A DNA stretch of 64,000 bases from positions 9,367,779-9,431,778 of the forward strand of contig JABAKD010000025.1 of assembly GCA_012845835.1 (NCBI GenBank), in the 5' to 3' direction. The DNA is from Undaria pinnatifida (Eukaryota; Sar; Phaeophyceae; Laminariales; Alariaceae). The notes beneath the pieces are model-generated. The model was not told where the DNA came from, did no database searches, and saw only the letters and a program-made list of their open reading frames with translations. How positions within the stretch are numbered: the stretch's first letter is position 1; every line of letters starts with the position of its first letter. The translations under genes were made by a program, and so were the position numbers. Below are positions 24,540 through 35,412 of this stretch, in pieces.

Positions 24540-27500
24540 GGTTGACGTTGACGTTGTTGTTGTTGTTATTGCTGTTGTTGTGCCAAAGTAATTATCGTCT
24601 AAAACAACAAAATAACCCTACGTTATTTTCCAAGCTCTTCTAATTTTTTTTCTTGTTTTTCCGTTTTAGTTTTCGGAGCTGTTCGTCTTCAGATCATCAG
24701 CTCTACTGGTTGCTTCAGATCTTCGGCTTTGATGGTTGAAGTAGCCAGTAGAGCCGAAGATGTGGGAAGACGATCTTCGACTCTACTGGTTCGAGTAGCC
24801 GGTTGAGCCGTGAAGATCTGAAGACGAACAGTTTGGAAAAAAAAGAAAAAGAAAAAAAAAAAAACAGTAGCGAGCCTACGCTTGTTACTCGAGAAAAAAA
24901 TAACAATGGTTTGACACATACGGTGTACAAGACGAACGGGGTCGTGGCCGACCCTACCATGGTCGATTGCTTTCGATCTTTCGATCTTGGGTCGGGGTTC
25001 ATAGGGATACTGTAATGCAAAGACTTTTACAAGGTCAAACGATCTTCCTCGAATATCTGGTAGAAGGTATGAGGTACCCTCTGCTTTTTTGCTGCTTTTT
25101 TGCCCCCCTTTTTGTGCGAAAGGGTCATCCCACCTTGAGCGGTTGCGCTTTTTTGGGGGGGGGGAGGGGGGGGCAAACGCTTCGGACCGGTTGGGCTATC
25201 AAGTGTGTGTGGGACTGTCGTTAGTTCGACGGGTTTACGAGCATGTTATTTTTAGGACTATTAGTAGCTTTTTCCCCCGTCCGCCGGAGGATTAAAAAAG
25301 AAATAGCGCATCTATCAATAGGCGCGTTGGTCGGGTCGCGCGAACGAATGCCTTCGAAGAAATAATGTTTCGGGCGAGATATTGACCTCCTTCCTCATCT
25401 TCGGAACTCCTGTCGTGTGTGAGTGTGTGTGTGTGTTTTTTTCATAGTTGTTTTTCTTACGTTATATATGGTCTGGCTTGCTTTGTTGTGTTGCTCGTAC
25501 CCGGTACGCTAGCATTTCACTTGCTTTTACCGTGATTGCTTGAAGTTGTTTTTTTGGCTTACTCTGTCTCACAGTATTGTGGCCACATAATTTGTATCTC
25601 TCTAGGATGAAGAATCAGAACGGGGGCACTGGGTGTACTGATGTCGTTGGGTAGAAAAAAAGAAGAACGATTTAATGTGAATACAACACACATGCTAGGA
25701 GTTCAGAAAGTTGTGCTGCATGCCTATCGTGGGAGGACTCGAAAGGGAGCCCTTGTCTCGGTCCAAATTTTTTACCACTCGGACCAAGATCATGATCTAG
25801 ATCAGTAGATCATACAGATCATGACATATATCATATAGATCATGTAGATTATATATATATATCAGATAGATCATGTAGACTATATATATCAGATAGATCA
25901 TATAGATGATGTAGATTATATAGATAATATATAGATCATGTGGATCGTATAGATCATATAGATCAGATCATGTGGATCATATAGATCAGATCATGTAGAC
26001 CATATATATCATAAAGACCATACAGGTCATATATATATATGTATAGATCATACATATCATGTAGATCATACAGAACATATAGATCATGCAGATCATATGG
26101 ATCATATGGATCATACAGATGATATAGATGACACAGATGATATAGATCATATATAGACTCATGCTACGGTCGAGGTTCGTACTAATTTACCAAAACCCGT
26201 TATCGAGAAGAAAAGAAATAAAAAATGTGAAATCCGATACTCAAACCCCATGCAAGGCCTATAGGTAATACCCCAAAAAAAAAAAAAAAAAAAAACGAAA
26301 AAAAGCCCGGTTTGGGGTTAAGGAGCCCTGTCGAAAAAAAACATACTCCGGAGTATTTGTACGGAAAAGTGCCACAAGTATACCTCTGTCGAAGCATCCG
26401 TCTACTTCTTACAGTAGATCCTGTCACTGCCGTTATGAGACGAAGTACAGGATCTGTCTACAGTACATGGAACACAACTCCAACCTTGTAAGGCGCTTGC
26501 TACATAATGCGGATCGCACGGCTCCCGCCGGTATAACATTGAGCTAGACCATGCAGATCTACCGACCATACAAGCAGAAATAAGTGATGTCGGTGATCTT
26601 CGCGACCTTGTGAGAAACTTTTTCTTCTTAACCCTGTTTTTGTTGTTGTTGTTGTTGTTGTTTTCGCTCGAAACGGCGGTGCTTTCCGATCAGGTTCGGA
26701 GCTGGAGAGAGCGAAGGGTTGGTCATCGTCGCCGAAATCCTCCTAGCCGTCGGAGCATTCGCCATCTACACGATCGTGCTGCCTAGGTTCATCCCGAAGT
26801 TTACGAAGGTGATCTTCATTATTATGCTCGTAGGACGTTTACGTAGCCGCCTATACCGTTTATTGTCTAGGCTACAGTATGGAAATCAGAGATAGGGGAA
26901 GTTGGTTTGGCTCACGCGTGCTTCAGGTATTATGAGGAGGAAAAACATAAAATATTGCCCAACATCCTACTTTTTTTATCCTAGCCCTGTAAAAAGCCCT
27001 AGAAACCCAAACCCCGACCCCCAACGCTACCCATAGAACATGGAACTCTTATCCGGAAAAAAATGCGGCGTTTGTTGTGTTTTGTTGAAATTTTTGGTGG
27101 ACGCGCGTTTAAGCTCACACAAAGTATACCTGGTATACCAACGTATTTCCCGATTTCCATGCTTTTATCCTCGATCATGGTCCAGACGTGTCGTTCAGGC
27201 CGCTTCCTGTGTGTGTGCGATTTTACGAATTTCTGCTTGGTCAGGGAAAAAAATGAAATGAAACCGTAAGTACTAGAAAACCTGATTGGGTGTGTCATCC
27301 TTCTTCATCCAGCCGCACGTGATTTAGCTATTGCCGGTCCGATTGTGAGAATATATTTTTCTCGCCGCCAAATGCTGGATCGCTTGAACAAATGAATAAA
27401 ATGAGTATCGACCCATTTGGAATTGATGGAACTCAGCAGCGGACGTACTTTGAAACATTTTGTAAACGTATTTTTGCCCCGTTTTGCCAACCGAATACCG

Positions 27501-30500
27501 TATGTTTGTCGTGAACGATAGGGGCCAGCTTTAACGATTGAAGAAACACATCCAATTAGGAAAAATAAAAGTCCAATTTGGATTTGATTTCGTTATAAAA
27601 AACTGATCTGCTTCCTGTCGAGGAAAGGGCGTACTGCTCTTCAAATATGTTCGAAATCGGAATGACGCAGCAAGTTACACAACGCCCTGCGCAGAAACGC
27701 CGACGAGAGCAGACAAAAGAGCAACGGCTTGCGTCGTCGGGTGCGCAGCCACGCCAGCCTCTCCTTCCTTTTTGCGGCCCAGGCTAGAAAGCCATCACCG
27801 CCAGGATCTCTTGGGTGGGCGGGGCAAGCTTCAAAAGCGGCGCGCGCGACGGCGATAAAGCTATCGAACTCTTGAGCGAACGCTCGGGTTTCTGGCTCGT
27901 CGGGTCGGTTTTCTTGCGGCTTTTGGCCAAGCGAGCTATAGCTGGTTAGCAATTTTGGATCGCGGCCGCCGTGATATTTTTTGAGGCGCCACCGCCGGAG
28001 CACGGGTGTCCTATGGTCTGTAGGCGTAGGCGCGGTTTTTGCCCCGGTCGCCTCCCGTATTCACGGGGATCCACTGTTCGTAGGATGAATTACTAGCTTG
28101 AAAAGGGAGGGGAGGGGGGGAGGGGGAACGCCCGTCTTTGTTTTGTTTGCCTTTGACGCAAGTGTATTTTGTTGGCTGGTCTTACCGAGTAATCAGAGCC
28201 TCAGCCGAACACAGCCGTAGCGTAGAAGAGCTCGCCGGAAAGGTGGCGGTGCTTTCCTTTTTTTTGTTTCATCCTCTTGGCAGCGGATAATGGTAGTACA
28301 GGTTCGCGTTTTATCGCCACGATCGCCTTCGTTGACGTGGCCAGGCTGCCCCGGGTGTGTTGTCCCACCGCGAACATGCCACCTCAAAGTGGGCCAACTC
28401 CCTTGTTGGATTTTGTATTCCTTCCCCCCCAAAACGAGTATTTCCAAATATTTCTATTTCTCGTTCAATTCAAATTTCAAATACCCCGATAAAATCGGAT
28501 CATTGACATGAAGGGATGTTTGTCGTGTCTAAACTTGCGTGTCTAAACCAATCAAATCCGAAATATAATTGGCGTTTTTTTTTCCTGATTTTTTTTTTTT
28601 GCTCGTCGTCAAAAAGCTAGCTGGCCACAAAAGTAGAGAAGGCATGCTTCTTCATGATGATTGATTGGAATTTTGAATTTTTTGATGATTGATTGGGCGT
28701 CAGACAGTAGGTGAGATACATGCACAACAACAACTGAATTTTGATCAAAATCCTGTTTGGCTGATGTCGCAGCCGAAGGGTATTTTTTTTAATTTTTTTT
28801 CAAGACAACAAACACCATTGAAAAAACATGTTTGACGTGACGTGCTCTCTCCGCGACGTCTTGATGGGTGAAAACAGGTTACCCACATCGGAGGAATGGT
28901 GAACCGGCACATCCTCAGCGAAACGCTAGTCAAGCAGAAGAAGACCTTCCAGCGCCGCGCCCTGCCGCCTACCCTTCGCCAGGTGATTCAGACCTGCCTC
29001 AAACTGAAGTTGATTTTAAACTGAAAATCCCTAAAAAATGAAAAGGAAGATAAAAATGAAGATTAAGTTTTCAGTTTGATTTCAACCAAAGTCTGAAAAA
29101 TAGTTAAAAATTGAAGCCGAAACCGAAAACCGATTACCGATTTCTGATAAGCACTCGTCAAGCATAAACAGAAAATACCTCTTCCTGCGCCGCACCCTAC
29201 CCCCTACCTTTCGCCCAGGTGATGCAGACTTGCCTCAAAACTGAAAATGAAATTGAAACTGAAAAAAAAAAATCTGAAGCTTAAAAATGGGAATGGAAAT
29301 TCAATGTTGCACCCGTTTCAGCCTCCAAAACGCTATAAACATCGAAACGATCGGGATTCACTGTATGCGGTGGAGGTGTGCTCGTGTAAGGGTATAGGGC
29401 GGGGGCACAGAGTGTCTTCTGCAGGTCCGCCAATTGAGCAGGTCCTCGGAGAGTACTCACTTTCTTGGCCTTAGGAGGGACGAAGCTTTTGTAGATTTCA
29501 CCAGAGCCCCGGATGACTTCTCGGAAAGGAGGCACGTTGTGCCTCCGTTCTATTTCCTGACTGTCCCGATTAGAAAACGCCAACCTTATCATACGAAAAC
29601 CGGCCAAATTATCTCAATTAAAAAAATTGCAGGCCTTTCGGAGAGGCCGTACCGTAACTCTCGTGTGTTTTCTGAGGGTGGTCACTTGGGGGGCTCTATT
29701 CCCCTCTCTGAGGCCGAGACAAAGAAGTGTTTTTTAGTAAAGTTAAAGTGCAACCCGATGAACGAGCCCTTTTGGCCTAGGTATGGATTTTGTTTTGGTT
29801 GCAAAAAAAAAAATGGTGAATTTCCAACGGTTTTTGGGTTAAGAAGCCGCGTCGTTCAGAAAACGAAAAGGGCCTACAGATGCCACGTCTATCGCAGAAC
29901 TCGTCTGCGCACGCCTTGCCAAGCATCTACGGCGGTATGAATCGTTAGCAGCGTGAGTGTAACCACCCCCGAAATACACTATCGGCCGGCTTTGCTTCGT
30001 TTGGTCGGTGCTTAGTGAACCGTTTTTTTGTTTGCCAGTTTTAACCCCCTCTGGAGAGCGCGCCTAGCATGAACACGCAGGCAGCAACATGAGCAGTATC
30101 ATGCATCATGAAAGAATCGCGGGTTTTCGTACAACGTGTTGGATGTTGCTTTAAAACCGAGTTTCTAGTCACCCCCGAAGCAATCAACAGCCGCCTTTGC
30201 GTCTTGCGGTCGGTGCTGTATTCGGCTCTTCTGTTCGTCAATTTTGTCCCTACGCTATAACGAAGTCTCAAAAGGGTTAAGTTTGATCTAAACCAGAAAA
30301 TTGTAACGTACAATTCGAAAAATGGGAACCGAAACCGAAAAACCGATTCTGAGAAACGCTGGTTGAGCAGGAGAAGACGGCCGTCCAGCGCCGCGCCCTG
30401 CCCTCTGCTCCATGCCCTTCGCCAGGCGACAGCACGATGACCTGAAATGGGGATTGAAATATGAAATTTGAACTGAAATTGACGAGTGAAATTAATACCA

Positions 30501-33500
30501 AAACCGAGAATGAATTTATAACTGAAACGGGGCGGAAGCCGAAACTGAAAACGACCCTGATATTGAAACTGAAAAAAAACTGAAAACTGGGACTCTCACC
30601 TCAAACGAGAACGAAACCGAAACTGAAACTGATACTCGTATACAGTACTCGTATTTATCATGAAACCGAAACTGAACCGGAACCGAATCCGAAACGGAAC
30701 CAGTTGTCGGCGGTGAACCTGAAACTGAACCGGGACGGAAGCCGAAACTGAAAACGACCCTGGTATTGAAACTGAAAGCTGAGACTGTCGAACCTCAAAC
30801 GAAAACGAAGCCGAAACCGAAATGCAGACTGATATTTTTTGGAACCGTAACCGAACTGGAACCGAATCCGAAACGGACCCAGGTGTCGGTGATGGCGCGG
30901 CTGAAGTCGAATGAAGCGCTGGAGCACGGTCTGCTCATGGGAGCGCGAAAGGTTATGTCGGGACATGTATTCCGCGAGTGCGTTCAGGTCAGTTTTTTTC
31001 TTCCTTTTTTTTTTATTTTCATTAAATTTTGTTCGTTTTTTGTTTTTATTTTCTTTCGTTTTCTTCTTTTTTTAATTATCTTCTTTTTTGCCCGTTTTTT
31101 GCCTCCTTTTTATTTCTTATTTTTTCTTTATTTTTCGTTTTTTTTTTTTTTATTCTTTTGTTTTGCAGGTCTCAATCGTTGTTGAGCATTCAGCTCGTGT
31201 AGAGTTGTCTGTGTTTTACGTGTGTGGGAGGAAAAGAGAGTCCTCGCGTTCGTGACAGGTTTTCGTTTTGTTTTCTTCGCTTTTCGTACCGGTCTCGCTA
31301 ACGACCACACGAGACGATTGCGGTTGGGGGGGTGGGGGGTTGCGATTTGCCTTTGTTGTTTCAGTTAAATACAGTAGCTTTCTAGTGTCCTGTATCTATC
31401 TTCCTCCTCTGGTGAGAGATCACAAGATGATCGTCAGTACCTTGTGCTACGCCATCCATCCATCCATCCACCCATAACACCATCCGTTCATCCATCCATC
31501 CATCCATAAGACCATCCATCCACCCATCCATCCCACCCACCCACCCACCCACTCTTCCATACATCCCCTCCCCACGCTCCTACGCATACTCTCAATTTCG
31601 GTTGAAACCCAGGTGCTGGTGGCGGTTCACTTCTTCGTGGTCGCCTACAACACCGAGGAGGTAGAACAGGGCTACGGTGATGGCGACGCCTGGATCACTG
31701 AGATGGTTCTCGCAGGTAAGCGCGTAAACCCCCCCCCCTCCCCCCCCATTCACACGCCGACTAAAGGTTTCCACGCAATACATAAACCAAAAAAGTGTGC
31801 CTGTTGAATAATTGTATAGTCACTTTTTTCCCACTTCTCTTTTTTTCTTATCCCAGGCGTATGTCGCCCTGGCTGCTGAGTTATCTGCGTACTTCATCGT
31901 CTCGCGCAGCAAGCCCTGCTTCCACTTGGCCCCTTTCTCGCGGCCGTTAGAACTAGAACCCCTTTGGGGGGGACAGAGTACTTGAATTTTGTATAGCAAT
32001 GGGTTTTGGGTTTCTAAAGGGGTGAACTCCTTTCCCGCTGGAAACCCGTTTTTGAGGAATAGTTACTTGAACTTAGTATAGGGAGGGGATTTGGGGCTCC
32101 CCCCCCCCGCCCCCGTCCTTCTCCCCGGATGCCTGCCCGATGGGTGAAAACCCGATGTGCTCCGTCTCTCGGCGCTGTAGGAATGCAAGGGTGTATGGTC
32201 TTGTGACTCCGGCTCTGCAGGAAATGAGTACACCCTTCCCCCACCCCCCGCCCCCGCCTCGCACGCTTTCGCCACCGGTACGCAGCCTTCGCTCTGGCGG
32301 TTGAGCTATCGACCCACTTGATCGTCTGGCGCGGCAAGCCTTGCTTCCACTTGAATCCTTTCGTGGAGGTGCCCGACCGCATGGCGAACGCTCCCATCAA
32401 CACCGCCGCCTCCATCTACCCTTCAAGCAGCCGCCGCAACTTGCTGGACGGGAGCGTCGGCTCGAACGCCGACCTGGACCCAGGTATTTGGCCTATAAAC
32501 CTTAAGCGGAGATATATTCGCTCATATTTTTGTTCTTCACCGGGTCTTGTCCGTATTTGTCGCCAAATTTGATTCGCTAACCGCATTCCAACCGGTCTTC
32601 AACGCCCATACGCCCCCTCCCCGCCTCCCCCGCCCCCCTCCCCTCCCCGCTCCCTCCCTCGCTCCCCGCCCCCCTCTCCCTCCTCCTGCCTCCCCCGCCG
32701 CATCCTCCCCCCCCCCCCCCCCGCCCTCCGTCCCCTCCCCGCTCCCTCCCTCCCCCCCCCCCGCCCCGTCCTCCGCCTCCCCCCCCCGCCCCTCCTCCCC
32801 GTAACATCAGAGCAAGCCAACAAACAAGTTTCTCCGCCCGACACATCTACAGCTACCGTTACCACCACCGGGCCTATTGGTTCAGGCATGGAAAAAAACG
32901 GGGACGGTTCCTCAGCAGCCCCGGAGGGTGACCCCGCTTCCATGCACAAAGAAACCCACACGGTTTGCTCGATCTGGGCCTGCTTTGGGTGGCGAGGCGG
33001 AGATTATGCCGCTGCTGGTGCTGGAGGGTGTTGCAGATGCTTGGACGGCGTTCCTCCTCAGGCGGTTGTGGGGGCGTGGAGGTCTCTGGATCTGGCGCTC
33101 GTGTTGCTGGTTCTGGCTTGCGCGATCGCGACGGGCCTGGTCGAGGGATTCACTCGGGAAGTTATTCACGCGATCCAGGTAGGGGGAGGAGGGGGGCGAC
33201 AGGAGGGGGGGGGGGGGGGGGGGGGGGGGGAAGGGGGGGGGCGGCTGTACCGGCTGTTGCTGTTGCTATTGCTGTTTGTTTGTTTTTTTGCTGACCCCGT
33301 CTATTGTCTTGGAACTGTTTCCTTGTCTTTGTTCCTCCCTAGCCGTAACTCGAATCCAAGGTGGCCAAGCAGGCTCTTGTCCTCCTCTCTCCCCACTACG
33401 CTGTACGTGCCTGCGTTTTTACGGCGAGAAAGACGTCAGCCCTTTCGTCCTTCGTCGACCCGCGTCGAATCGCTCAGAGGATTCACCGATCGCGGGCTCC

Positions 33501-35192
33501 TGTCAGAACTGAGACAAGAAAAAAAAATATCGATGATTTCCTGCCAAGTAGTGGACGTGGTTAATGTTGGGCATGGGGGATCCCTGATACAGAGGGAAAT
33601 AATCGCTCAACACACTTTTTTTTTTTTTTTTCCCGTAACAGTTGGTCTACCTCTGTAATTTTTTTTTTCAATGTTATGCCTCTAATTTTCTGCAACAACT
33701 TTCTCGTCCTCCTCCTCCTCCTCCTCCTCCTCCTCCTCCTCCTCCTCCTTCTCGTCTCCCCCCCCCCCCGCCCCCACCGCAAAACTGTCAGGGTGCTGTT
33801 ATCCTTCGGCTGTGGCCTCTGTGGCGCTGCCCGTTTCCTCCCGCCGTGGGACACGATGATCTGCACGATGTGCACGGGGCTACGGTTCACCATGCTCCCC
33901 TCGACAAACACACTAGGGAGGGTGTTATGCAGGAGACGCTGAACTTGCTGCGCGGACAGAACCCACAAGAGGGATCCTTCGAGGCTAGGTGGGTTGGGTT
34001 GGTTTAGGTTGGGCCGGGTTGGGTTGATTTGAGCGAGTAGTTGTTGTTGTGTTTGGTTTTCGTCTGCATTGGGTTGTTTTTGTTTTTTCTAAGGCATATT
34101 TTTGTGGTGTTCTGCATTCCTTGTCGTTGTGGTCCTTGTCCTCGTCGTTGCTGCTGCTGCTGTTGTTGTTGTTGTTGTTGTTTTACTTGTGGTTGTTTCT
34201 TGTTTCTTCAATTGTGAATGTGCGGCATCTACGTCCTGCTCACCTCGATTCCGGATTATCGTCCGTTGTCCTGCTTGTTTGCTTGCTTTTCTGGCTATGG
34301 TATAGTTGCACCCCCCCCACCTGGTGTTGTTGAAAACCCGACGTGCTCCGTCCTGGCATAGTAGGGATGCGAGGGTCTATGGCCATACGACTACGGCCAT
34401 GCACAAACCGAGTGACCCCCCCCTCCTTTTCGCCGAGCACGTCACGACGCTTCGCGCTTGGTGGACGCGATGTTTGCTTGGTCGGTGAAAACCCGACGTG
34501 CTCCGTCCCGGTATTGTGTACGAGGGTCTATGGTCATACGACTACGGCTAGGCATAAAATTACCCCCCCCCCCCCCCCCCCCGCCTCCCCCCCCCCCCCC
34601 GAGTAATCCCACGGAAGGGGGTGGAGCAGATTCTAAGAAATTTCTGGGCCCCTCATCACGAGGAACTCAATATCAACTACATCACCCGAATGTATGAGTT
34701 CGAAGGCATTCCTTCGCGCAGCCCGACCAACATGTCTATGCGCTATTTAATACGAAGAAAAAAACATACAAACTAAAGTTACAACACTAACGATTGCGGC
34801 ACACTGAGGAGCTCAACGAAAACAAGTGCAACAACCCCTTTTAGCTGTGGGATGACTGTTCCCCCCTTCCCCCCCCCCCCCCCCCCCCCCCCGTTTTGTG
34901 CTCGCCGTTACAAGCTATATACTACCCCTCTCTAACTCATTTTTTTTTTTTCATCACGCGCTCGCTTTTCGGGTCTGCTCGCCTCTTCGTCGTTTTCGTC
35001 GTGATGGGGTTTGTTGGTGTGGCGAAGGGCTCTCATGGCCGGCGCTTCGAACGACGAATCTGACGACGAGGACTGCGTCGGCCTTCATGACAACAAGGCT
35101 GCGGAGAAACTCGTGAGTGTTTGCTTTTCTGTTGCTGTTGTTGTTGTTGTTGTTGTTGTTGATGTTGATGTTGATGTTGATGTTGACGTTGA

Positions 35193-35228
<36 letters not shown>

Positions 35229-35381
35229 ATTTTTCGTTGTAAATTTATTTTTGTATTTTATTTTGTACACATCTTGTTATTGTTGAAGAAACGACAAAAA
35301 TTACTACACACGACGCGTATGAAAATACGTGGAAGTGTGGTGAGCTAAAGCTTTATTTTTCCCCATCCGCCGGAGGATAGG

Positions 35382-35412
<31 letters not shown>

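Noticed and set aside
31857-31947. Alternative functional exon 14
   Set aside because: The encoded peptide is similar to exon 14, but the acceptor phase does not match exon 13 and no donor is present.
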